A stretch of 19,701 nucleotides of DNA from Fidelibacterota bacterium. Its GTDB lineage: Bacteria > Fidelibacterota > Marinisomatia > SCGC-AAA003-L08 > D37C17. The notes under the pieces are model-generated. The model saw nothing but the letters and a program-made list of their open reading frames with translations, was not told the DNA's origin and searched no databases. Below are positions 7,320 through 14,567 of the stretch, piece after piece. Where the stretch lies: assembly GCA_002704685.1 (NCBI GenBank), contig PAHD01000001.1:968-20668 (forward strand), given 5' to 3'. Every line of letters starts with the position of its first letter. Position 1 is the first letter of the stretch. A program made the translations under genes and the position numbers.

Positions 7320-8540
7320 ATGAAACCAATGTACGGTCTTCCTCAAAAAGTTAAATTCTGTAAAAAATGCGTCATTTCCAATCAACGGCCAAGTTCAGCA
7401 ATTGAGTTTAAAGCTTCCGAAAACGATAAAAAACAGGTTATAAATTTTAATAACAGAGGAATATGTTCTGCATGCTTATATCATGAGCAAAAGGAAAGAG
7501 ATATAAATTGGATTGAAAGAGAAAATAAATTAATAGAGTTACTATCAAAATATAAGTCTAACGACGGATCATACGATGTTATAGTGCCAGGTAGTGGAGG
7601 TAAAGATAGCGCCTTTACATCCCATATTTTAAAATATAAGTATGGAATGAATCCTTTGACTGTTACTTGGGCTCCTCATTTATATACAGATATAGGATGG
7701 AAAAACATGCAGAATTGGTCACACGAGGGCGGATTAGATAATGTGCTATATACACCTAATGGAAAATTACATAGATTAATGACTAAAAATGCCTTCCATA
7801 ACTTAATGCATCCTTTCCAACCATTTATAATCGGCCAGAGAATAATCGGGCCCTCCTTTGCAGAGAAATATGGTGTTAAATTAGTTATGTATGGTGAGAA
7901 TCAAGCAGAATATGGTAATGCTATTGAAGAAAATACAAATCCAATTATGAATATGAATTTTTTTTCAGAAGATGACCCTCTTAAAATGAAGTTTGGTGGT
8001 GTAACAATGGAAGATTATATAAAGAAATTTGGCTTTAAATATGGCGATTTTCAACCATACATACCCCCAATCAAAGATAACCTAATTAAAAAAGGGATTG
8101 AGGTTCATTATCTTGGTTATTATTTAAAATGGGATCCACAAGAATGTTACTATTACGCTGTTGAAAATACTGGTTTTCAAGCTAATCACGAGAGAACCGA
8201 AGGCACCTATTCAAAATACAGTAGCATCGATGATAAAATAGACCCTTTCCATTATTTTACAACTTTAATTAAATTTGGAATTGGAAGGTGTACATATGAT
8301 GCTGCTCAAGAGGTTAGAAATGATAAGATTACTAGAGATGAGGCTGCTTATTTAGTAAACAAATATGATATGGAATTTCCGAATAAGTATTTTAAAGAAT
8401 TTTTAAATTATATTGATACATCTGAAACGGAGTTTTGGAAGTCAGTAGAAAAATTTAGATCTAAACATTTGTGGAAAAAAGATAAAAATGGAGAATGGCA
8501 ATTAAGATATAATATTATGAAAACTGGTTTGGATGATTAA
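7320..8540 (+). CDS. N-acetyl sugar amidotransferase (PseA/WbpG family)
   Basis: The protein has 406 residues and belongs to the ATP-pyrophosphatase (PP-loop) family that activates an N-acetyl group on a sugar and replaces its oxygen with ammonia to give acetamidino. Two Cys pairs (C14/C17 and C49/C52) near the N-terminus look like a zinc site, and the PP-loop GSGGKDSAFT is at 91-100. TVTWAPHLYTDIGWKN, YGENQAEYGN and HYLGYYLKWDP are blocks I associate with PseA and WbpG proteins. Known relatives act on pseudaminic or legionaminic acid (Campylobacter, Legionella) or on diacetamido-mannuronic acid (Pseudomonas). The adjacent nonulosonate genes here are neuABC, so the acceptor may be Neu5Ac or another sugar of the repeat; sequence does not decide. 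It starts three bases after the HisH-like gene, and the next gene follows with no gap. Confidence 0.9.
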   Translation: MKPMYGLPQKVKFCKKCVISNQRPSSAIEFKASENDKKQVINFNNRGICSACLYHEQKERDINWIERENKLIELLSKYKSNDGSYDVIVPGSGGKDSAFTSHILKYKYGMNPLTVTWAPHLYTDIGWKNMQNWSHEGGLDNVLYTPNGKLHRLMTKNAFHNLMHPFQPFIIGQRIIGPSFAEKYGVKLVMYGENQAEYGNAIEENTNPIMNMNFFSEDDPLKMKFGGVTMEDYIKKFGFKYGDFQPYIPPIKDNLIKKGIEVHYLGYYLKWDPQECYYYAVENTGFQANHERTEGTYSKYSSIDDKIDPFHYFTTLIKFGIGRCTYDAAQEVRNDKITRDEAAYLVNKYDMEFPNKYFKEFLNYIDTSETEFWKSVEKFRSKHLWKKDKNGEWQLRYNIMKTGLDD

Positions 8541-9248
8541 ATGAAAAATAAATTAAAAATAGCATCATTCTTAACTAGGTCGACCTCAAAAGAACTAATT
8601 GACAGAGGTTATGTTCATATAAAAAATTTAATAGAAAAAGAAAAGTTAGATTTAATAATTAATAATTGTACTAATCATGATTTAAATAAATTCATTAAAT
8701 ACGACAATGATATAAGACTATTTTCTGTCATGAAAGTAGTTGATAATGATTCTAAAAATTTCTTACTCAAAAAAATAAAAACTCTTTTTAATAAAAATGT
8801 TCTTTTCGGTTCTTTTTATACACATTATTTTATGTTTAATAAAATTCTTTCTGGTGGAATAGGGTCTGGTGGAGATTGGCATAGAGACAGTGGTTATTTA
8901 AATCAATATAAATTAATAATATTTCTTAATGGTACCAATGATAAGAATGGTCCTTTTCAAATTTTAGAAGACTCATTTTCGTTTGAATCAATATTAAATA
9001 TTAATAAAGAGTTGGGGTTGAAAGGATCACCTACAAGATTCAAACATGATCAGATTATAGACTTAATAAAATCAAATAAAAGTAAATACAGCATAAAATC
9101 ATTTCATGTAAATCCTGGTGATGCAATTTTTGTTAATACACGTGCAATTCATAGGGGAAAACCACCTAAAATTGGAGGAAGATTGGCGTTGACAAGTTAC
9201 AGTTATATCAAGACACCTGCTCATATGCACAAGTTATTTAATGAGTAA
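8541..9248 (+). CDS. PhyH-family Fe(II)/2-oxoglutarate dioxygenase
   Basis: The protein has 235 residues and resembles phytanoyl-CoA dioxygenase-like enzymes, which hydroxylate substrates using Fe(II), O2 and 2-oxoglutarate. The iron triad is visible as WHRD (H114, D116) and a distal H204 in AIHRGKP, and R214 (GGRLALTS) is placed to bind 2-oxoglutarate. NGPFQILEDS (136-145) and NPGDAIFVNT (191-200) are typical jelly-roll strands of the family. It has no signal peptide, so it should act in the cytoplasm, probably on a nucleotide sugar or a lipid-linked intermediate before flipping. It sits between the acetamidino genes and the flippase and overlaps the flippase gene by eight bases. A role in decorating the glycan is inferred; the substrate is unknown. 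Confidence 0.8.
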   Translation: MKNKLKIASFLTRSTSKELIDRGYVHIKNLIEKEKLDLIINNCTNHDLNKFIKYDNDIRLFSVMKVVDNDSKNFLLKKIKTLFNKNVLFGSFYTHYFMFNKILSGGIGSGGDWHRDSGYLNQYKLIIFLNGTNDKNGPFQILEDSFSFESILNINKELGLKGSPTRFKHDQIIDLIKSNKSKYSIKSFHVNPGDAIFVNTRAIHRGKPPKIGGRLALTSYSYIKTPAHMHKLFNE

Positions 9249-10350
9249 GAAATTTTTTTTTTTATTTTTCGTATTAACATCAATAGCTAACAGTATACCT
9301 ATTTTATTCAATAAATACATAATGTTTAATATGTCCACCGCGGAGTATATTAAATACCAAGCATTATGGACAATTGTCTTGTGGTTTCAGCCAGCTGTGA
9401 GTCTTGGCTCACAAAATATTATTAGAGTAAAAAATGACTTCCAAAATATCTCTGGATATGTAACAAATACAATTTTCATTTCTATTTTATTAATTTTCTT
9501 TGGAATATTAATTGGGGTTGATTTTTTTTCACTTTTGTGTGGATTTTTAATCACAATGGTCAGTTATACAATCTGCTATTTTGAAAGTTCCAAAAAACTT
9601 TTAAGGAGTTCTTTACTAAAATTTTTTTGGTTGTTCTCTTCTGGGATAATCACAGTTTTATTTGTTAGTTATTTCAACTATTATTCAAGAATTTATTCAA
9701 GTTTAATTATTTCAATAATAATTATAATATATTTTTTTAAAATTTTATTTAAAAAAAATAAATTCAACTTAAAACTTTTTGACAACTATGGATTGGGATT
9801 AAGTGCTTTGGTTGTAGTCATTAATCTAGTTTTTTTCTTTGACAGAAATGAACTCTATTCAGTAAATTCCGATCATATTCAGTATCAATTTGCTTGTGGA
9901 TTTTTTTTAATGAATTTAGTATTATTTGGTTCTAGACCACTAATTCTATTATCTGAAATTGGTATTGTTTCTAAAAACATTTGGAATATTAAAAAGACTT
10001 ACATTAGTTTTTTGTTGTGTTTGATATTTCTAGTCATTGCATTCTTTTTTAGAGACTTTCTTATTAATTTATTTTTTTTCAACGAGGATAATCTTACTGT
10101 TGAAAAATCAACCGTTTTAGTATGGCTTTTAATTGGTGCTTTTAGATTCTTTTCTGATCTATTAATTCCCTTAATCAGCAATCACAAATATTTTCTGTAT
10201 TTAGCATCACTTTTTTTGATATTGGGCTACCTTTTAGTTTCTAATTATAATTTTAATTACATTCCATATTTTTATATGGTATATTTTTGTTCATTAGCAT
10301 TATTTATTTTAAATGATTATTATTCAAAGTATAGGTCAATTAAGGAGTAA
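9241..10350 (+). CDS. wzx: Wzx-like polysaccharide flippase (polytopic membrane protein)
   Basis: The protein has 369 residues and is made almost entirely of hydrophobic segments, about ten to eleven by eye, separated by short polar loops. Early charged positions (NKYIMF, SLGSQNIIRVKND) recall the first helices of Wzx/MATE-like oligosaccharide flippases, which move undecaprenyl-linked repeat units across the inner membrane. It is somewhat shorter than the usual 400-500 residues. The assignment rests mainly on topology and on its place among glycosyltransferases with a separate Wzy-like protein downstream. A run of 11 T (9253-9263) lies at codons 5-8. The gene overlaps the oxygenase gene at its start and the next glycosyltransferase gene by 38 bases at its end. 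Confidence 0.7.
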   Translation: MSKKFFFLFFVLTSIANSIPILFNKYIMFNMSTAEYIKYQALWTIVLWFQPAVSLGSQNIIRVKNDFQNISGYVTNTIFISILLIFFGILIGVDFFSLLCGFLITMVSYTICYFESSKKLLRSSLLKFFWLFSSGIITVLFVSYFNYYSRIYSSLIISIIIIIYFFKILFKKNKFNLKLFDNYGLGLSALVVVINLVFFFDRNELYSVNSDHIQYQFACGFFLMNLVLFGSRPLILLSEIGIVSKNIWNIKKTYISFLLCLIFLVIAFFFRDFLINLFFFNEDNLTVEKSTVLVWLLIGAFRFFSDLLIPLISNHKYFLYLASLFLILGYLLVSNYNFNYIPYFYMVYFCSLALFILNDYYSKYRSIKE

Positions 10351-11062
10351 AAGAGAAAATTTTGGAAATTCAATATGTTATACAACAGAAAAAAAATTGT
10401 CAAATAATTATGACGTAAGATATATCCCAGCGTTTTTTCTTATTGTTTCCATTTTAAGTTTAAATAAAAAATTAATTTTTGGAGATGTTAGAAGTTCTTT
10501 CTCTATGTTGAGAAGATTAATTTCACCTAAAAAAACTTTTTTTTTATCAGATGGTTTAGGAACCGAGATTGCCAAAATAATGCATAAAAAAAAAAGAAGT
10601 TTATACGTTTCAACAAAGGGTCTCCCCTTTATTAAAAAACTGTTAGATAAACTTAATCACAATACGCCAAATTTTATCTATAAAAAAAATGAAAAACTGC
10701 AATTTAAAAGTAGTAATACAATCTATTTTATTGGTCAAGCACTCTCTGAAAATAAAATAGTCGACCCAGCTGATGAGTTAAAAAAAATTATTCAGACGAA
10801 TGCTGATTATTATATCGCACATCCCAGAGACTCAGAAAAAAAAATTCAAAGCATAAATAAACATCTTAAAATAATTAGGTTAAATTGTCCTGTAGAAAAT
10901 TTTTTAAAGAAAAAAGGTTTTAAAAAGCTAATAGGTTTTTCCAGCTCAACTTTTCTAAATCTCAAATTGGATGATTTTGAATTACATAAAATAAAATACA
11001 AAGATAACTGGCTAGGAAAAGATTGTGAGTTTGCCTTCAAAATATTAAAAAATAATAAATGA
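10313..11062 (+). CDS. Probable sialyltransferase (GT52/polysialyltransferase-like)
   Basis: The protein has 249 residues. It carries in order the three short motifs known from the GT-B bacterial sialyltransferases (GT38, GT52, GT80): an acidic-Gly motif as FFLSDG (D80, G81), an HP motif as YYIAHPRD (166-173), and a Ser-rich motif as IGFSSSTFLNLK (207-218). YFIGQALSENKIVD (138-151) resembles the segment preceding the HP motif in GT52 enzymes. The enzyme would transfer sialic acid from CMP-sialic acid, which neuABC in the same operon supply. It is shorter than the typical 300 or more residues of these families, so the first Rossmann half may be reduced, or the true start may differ. It overlaps the flippase gene by 38 bases. 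Runs of 9 T and 10 A lie inside the gene. The family is inferred from motifs only. Confidence 0.65.
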   Translation: MIIIQSIGQLRSKRENFGNSICYTTEKKLSNNYDVRYIPAFFLIVSILSLNKKLIFGDVRSSFSMLRRLISPKKTFFLSDGLGTEIAKIMHKKKRSLYVSTKGLPFIKKLLDKLNHNTPNFIYKKNEKLQFKSSNTIYFIGQALSENKIVDPADELKKIIQTNADYYIAHPRDSEKKIQSINKHLKIIRLNCPVENFLKKKGFKKLIGFSSSTFLNLKLDDFELHKIKYKDNWLGKDCEFAFKILKNNK

Positions 11063-11802
11063 TAACAGTAGTTTTTCAAGGAAATAATTTTTCAAAAAAA
11101 ATAATTGATCTCATTAATCTATCCCCAAATTTTTTTTCACAAATAATTGTTTCTACATGGAAACATGAAAAAATTGAAAGTAAACTTGACGAATCTGTAA
11201 CTGTTGTTAAACTAGACGATCCTGGTCCGGATTTTATTAATGGCAAATCATATAATTACACAAGACATATATTGGGTGTATTGGAAGGATTAAAAAATTC
11301 GAAAAATAAATATACACTTAAACTAAGATCTGATACAATTTTAGATTTTGAAAAACTATTAAATGAAATTGACTATGATCGCTTAAATGTAATAGATGTT
11401 ACGACAAAAATTTATGGAAGTTTTCATTTTTGTGATTGGTTGTATTTCGCCAAAACAGATGAATTATTGAGAATGTACAAGAATTTCAACTTTGCTCTTC
11501 TAAAGTGGGCTAGTATTGAAGAAATTCTTTTCATCGAATATATTTCAAATAAAAATTTAAAATCCCTTAAAGCACCCAAAATTATATATCACAAGAATAT
11601 AAAACTCAAATCAATAAAATCCGGGTATAGATATATACCTTTTGGAAAAAATATTGTTTTGAAGCCATCAAAAAAAAGAATCGATTTGTGGAATGCTGGA
11701 AATTATGATTTATACTTTAATGAATTTAATAGTAGAATAATCTTGAGGTATTTTATTTACAAATTATATAGACTTTTAATTTTTATAAAGAAATGCTTTT
11801 AA
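11059..11802 (+). CDS. WavE-like lipopolysaccharide/capsule glycosyltransferase
   Basis: The protein has 247 residues and resembles the WavE family, first named from the Vibrio cholerae LPS core cluster. Visible family features are a STW motif (32-34) after a hydrophobic strand, DDPGPDF (53-59), an Asn/Arg-rich stretch before a GL turn (about 66-78), YTLKLRSD (85-92), where the Asp is the likely DxD-equivalent metal ligand, and HFCDWLYFAKTDEL (123-136). There is no signal peptide; a basic, hydrophobic C-terminal tail may touch the membrane. It shares the four bases ATGA with the preceding gene and overlaps the polymerase gene by ten bases, so translation is probably coupled. The donor and acceptor sugars are not known. 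Confidence 0.75.
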   Translation: MITVVFQGNNFSKKIIDLINLSPNFFSQIIVSTWKHEKIESKLDESVTVVKLDDPGPDFINGKSYNYTRHILGVLEGLKNSKNKYTLKLRSDTILDFEKLLNEIDYDRLNVIDVTTKIYGSFHFCDWLYFAKTDELLRMYKNFNFALLKWASIEEILFIEYISNKNLKSLKAPKIIYHKNIKLKSIKSGYRYIPFGKNIVLKPSKKRIDLWNAGNYDLYFNEFNSRIILRYFIYKLYRLLIFIKKCF

Positions 11803-12824
11803 TTATTAGTTACTTAATTTCATTAGGAATAGGTTCGCTGAAAAGTGCACCATATTTTTTTGTATTAAACTTCTTTTATTTTTTTAAAATAAAAAAATTT
11901 TATTTGGAAAAGAATTTATTAATTATTGCATTTGCAGGATTAAGTCTTTCATTATTTTACATTCAAAATATAAATCAATTTTTTACATCATTAGCTGTAA
12001 TTATTATCTCTTTTATATTATGTAATTTTTTTCAGCAGGTTAATAAAAAAAATATTAATTATTTTTTTAGATTTTTTGCATTAGCATTAGTATTATTATA
12101 CTTGATCAGTTATATTTTTTTTGGTAGTAGAAACTTTGCTGTTCAACTAATTGGGATCGGTACATACAATGCTCATTTCTTTTTTTTATTTATTACTTTT
12201 GCCCTCAATTTAATTGTAAGTAAAAATGCTAACAAATATGACATATTAATCCTATCAATTGTAGGGTTAGTTCTTGGTGGTAGAACAAATATTATTATTT
12301 CTATATTACTTCCATTTTTATATTTTTTTAGAAATAAGACCCTCCTTATTTTATTTTTTTCTACCTCCATTTTTTTTCTTAACAATTATTTTTTTTCAGA
12401 TTTTGAAACCATTTTATCATCATACTTTTCAGATTATGATGAAAAGGGTTTTCGTTTAGGGCCTAGGGAATTACTATATAATTGTATTTATAATAAGTTA
12501 AGTTTTTATGACTACATAACAGGCTTTAGTATTGAGGATAAATTAAGCTCTTGTTTTATTACAACTATTGGTGCTAGAACTGAAAGTAGTTTTATTCAAT
12601 TATTAGGAAACTGGGGTGTTTTTGGTTTTTTTTGGTTTCTTTACATAAGTAAATTTTGGTTACACAAGAATTACTTATGGTTATATGTTCTGATATTATT
12701 CAGAGCTAGTTCAGGTGATTTTTTCTTTTTTAGTGTATTTGATTGGATATTATTGGTTCCAGTTTTTGATTATACTCACTCGAATAAAAAAAATTTTTTT
12801 ATTTACAATATCAAAGGCAGATAA
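11793..12824 (+). CDS. wzy: Wzy-like polysaccharide polymerase (polytopic membrane protein)
   Basis: The protein has 343 residues and about ten hydrophobic segments. A larger polar loop at about residues 205-270 contains RLGPRELLYN, a GFS turn and GARTESSFIQLLGNWG; this pattern of a soluble loop before the last helices is typical of Wzy and O-antigen ligase-type proteins. VLGGRTNIIISIL in the middle matches the GGRT/GSRT turn often seen in the family. It would polymerise flipped repeat units at the periplasmic face of the inner membrane. Wzy sequences diverge so much that the assignment depends on topology and on neighbours. The gene is extremely T-rich, with several runs of 7-8 T, and ends just before the GTG start of the next gene. 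Confidence 0.75.
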   Translation: MLLIISYLISLGIGSLKSAPYFFVLNFFYFFKIKKFYLEKNLLIIAFAGLSLSLFYIQNINQFFTSLAVIIISFILCNFFQQVNKKNINYFFRFFALALVLLYLISYIFFGSRNFAVQLIGIGTYNAHFFFLFITFALNLIVSKNANKYDILILSIVGLVLGGRTNIIISILLPFLYFFRNKTLLILFFSTSIFFLNNYFFSDFETILSSYFSDYDEKGFRLGPRELLYNCIYNKLSFYDYITGFSIEDKLSSCFITTIGARTESSFIQLLGNWGVFGFFWFLYISKFWLHKNYLWLYVLILFRASSGDFFFFSVFDWILLVPVFDYTHSNKKNFFIYNIKGR

Positions 12825-13577
12825 GTGAATATTGAACTAGTTAGTGTAATAATGCCTGCTTATAATTCGGAATATACAATTTCTCGATCTATAGAATCAA
12901 TATTATCTCAAACATATAAAAACCTTGAATTATTAATAACAGATGATTTTTCAAATGATAATACAATAAACATCATAAAAAAATATATAAAAATTGATCA
13001 TAGAGTAAAGTTATTTCAATTTACATCAAATTCCGGTGCAGGTGTAGCTAGAAATAACTCAATAAAAAAATCTATTGGAAGATATATAGCCTTTTGTGAT
13101 TCAGATGATATGTGGTTAGAAAATAAACTTGAAATTCAAATTAAGTTTTTAAAAAAATCACAACAAGCATTTACTTTTTCTAGTTATTATGTTTCAGATG
13201 AAAAAGGAAAAATTATAAGAAAAGTTAAAGCTCCAAAAATCATTAATCTTAAAATGTTGTATAAAAATAATTATGTTGGATGTTTAACAGCTATATATGA
13301 TACTAAAATGTTAGGAAAAATTTATATGCCCAAAATCCGAAAAAGGCAAGATTGGGCTTTGTGGATACAAATAATAAAAAAAATTCATCAATGTCAAAGT
13401 ATTGAGAGCTTTACTTCAATATATATGGATAGATCCAGTTCAATATCTTCAAACAAAATATCTTTAATCTTTGATAATTATAATTTCTATAATAAAGTTT
13501 TGGGATTTAATAAATTTAAATCATTTAATTTTATGTTGATTTTTATTTTTTACTATTTATTAAAAAAAATAAAGTGA
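12825..13577 (+). CDS. GT2 family glycosyltransferase
   Basis: The protein has 250 residues with a GT-A fold. VSVIMPAYNS (6-15) is the nucleotide-binding strand, TDDFSNDNT (39-47) binds the uridine/phosphate region, SGAGVARNN (70-78) is the conserved donor-side loop, and CDSDDMW (91-97) holds the metal-binding DxD. RQDWALW (174-180) corresponds to the ED/QD-W catalytic-base motif of the family. A hydrophobic C-terminal end (about 235-250) suggests loose membrane contact. The start is a GTG placed directly after the wzy stop codon; the alignment of the first beta strand supports it. It probably adds one sugar of the repeat unit on the cytoplasmic side; the sugar cannot be told. Confidence 0.88.
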   Translation: MNIELVSVIMPAYNSEYTISRSIESILSQTYKNLELLITDDFSNDNTINIIKKYIKIDHRVKLFQFTSNSGAGVARNNSIKKSIGRYIAFCDSDDMWLENKLEIQIKFLKKSQQAFTFSSYYVSDEKGKIIRKVKAPKIINLKMLYKNNYVGCLTAIYDTKMLGKIYMPKIRKRQDWALWIQIIKKIHQCQSIESFTSIYMDRSSSISSNKISLIFDNYNFYNKVLGFNKFKSFNFMLIFIFYYLLKKIK

Positions 13578-14557
13578 AAAAAACTCTAATTATTGGTGGT
13601 TCTGGTTTTATAGGTTCTTTTTTAATCAAAGAACTTGATCTAAAAAAATCCATAAACTTTGACAAGAAACAGAGCCCCTTTTTTCCTGAAATAACAATTC
13701 TTGGAAACATACTAGATGAAGAAAAACTTGATAAATCTTTTAAAGATGTGGACAGTGTAATCCTATTAGCTGCTGAGCACAAAGATGATGTTTCGCCAAT
13801 AAACTTATACTATGATGTGAATGTGAATGGAACTAAAAATGTTTTGAAAGCGATGGATAAACATAAGGTTAAAAAATTAATATTTACAAGTTCAGTCGCT
13901 GTTTATGGATTAAATAAAGATAACCCCGACGAAAACTTTGAAGTAGATCCTTTTAATCACTATGGAAAAAGTAAATGGCAAGCCGAAAATGAAATTAAAT
14001 TATGGTATAAAAATAACAATGATAAATCAATAACAATTATTAGGCCTACAGTCGTATTTGGAGAAAGAAACAGAGGAAATGTTTATAATTTATTAAAGCA
14101 AATCGTATTAAAGAGATTTGTTATGATAGGAGACGGTAAAAATAAAAAATCAATGGCTTATGTGAGAAATCTTGTTTCATTTTTAAAAATATGCAATAAA
14201 AAAAATAAAAAAGGGCTTAACATTTTTAATTATGTAGATAAGCCTGACTTAACAATGATAAAATTGGTAAACCTAATTAGAGAAAATATGGGTTACAAAA
14301 AAAATAACTTTAAAATCCCTTTCTTAATTGGATTTTTTATTGGTTATGTTTTTGATTTTATTTCAATTATTACAAACTCTAAACTTCCAATAAGCTCTGT
14401 AAGAATAAAAAAATTTTGTTCTAGGACTGAATTTAGTAGCAGTAAATTAGACTTGATATTTAAACCCCCATATACAATTTACGAGGGGCTAAAAAAAACA
14501 ATTAAATATGAGTTTATTGATAAAAATGAAATTGATATAACTTTTGAAAGTGAGTGA
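13574..14557 (+). CDS. NAD-dependent epimerase/dehydratase (extended SDR)
   Basis: The protein has 327 residues. The nucleotide-binding motif GGSGFIG is at 8-14, LAAEHKDDV (65-73) follows the fourth strand, TSSVAVYG (105-112) contains the catalytic Ser, and the YxxxK pair is Y130/K134 in HYGKSKWQAE. RPTVVFGERNRGNVYNLL (157-174) is typical of nucleotide-sugar SDRs of polysaccharide clusters. The C-terminal third contains an unusually hydrophobic stretch (PFLIGFFIGYVFDF). Possible roles are a 4-epimerase or a 4-keto reductase making the sugar used by the WecA/WbpL-like transferase at the window end; the substrate is open. The GTG start overlaps the stop of the preceding gene (GTGA). It is the last gene of the long + strand run. 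Confidence 0.85.
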   Translation: MKKTLIIGGSGFIGSFLIKELDLKKSINFDKKQSPFFPEITILGNILDEEKLDKSFKDVDSVILLAAEHKDDVSPINLYYDVNVNGTKNVLKAMDKHKVKKLIFTSSVAVYGLNKDNPDENFEVDPFNHYGKSKWQAENEIKLWYKNNNDKSITIIRPTVVFGERNRGNVYNLLKQIVLKRFVMIGDGKNKKSMAYVRNLVSFLKICNKKNKKGLNIFNYVDKPDLTMIKLVNLIRENMGYKKNNFKIPFLIGFFIGYVFDFISIITNSKLPISSVRIKKFCSRTEFSSSKLDLIFKPPYTIYEGLKKTIKYEFIDKNEIDITFESE

Positions 14558-14567
14558 TGTATCTAAT

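Noticed and set aside
9241..10350. Flippase as a truncated or frameshifted gene because of its 369 residues
   Set aside because: The hydrophobic segments run evenly to the stop, and the downstream gene overlaps its end in an operon-like way, so a short natural protein is more likely than a break.
12786..12800. A8-T7 run as an intrinsic terminator
   Set aside because: It lies inside the 3' coding part of the wzy-like gene, has no GC-rich stem, and the next gene continues directly.
14558..14567. Terminator between the SDR gene and the minus-strand gene
   Set aside because: The gap is only 10 bases, and no inverted repeat is visible in or next to it.
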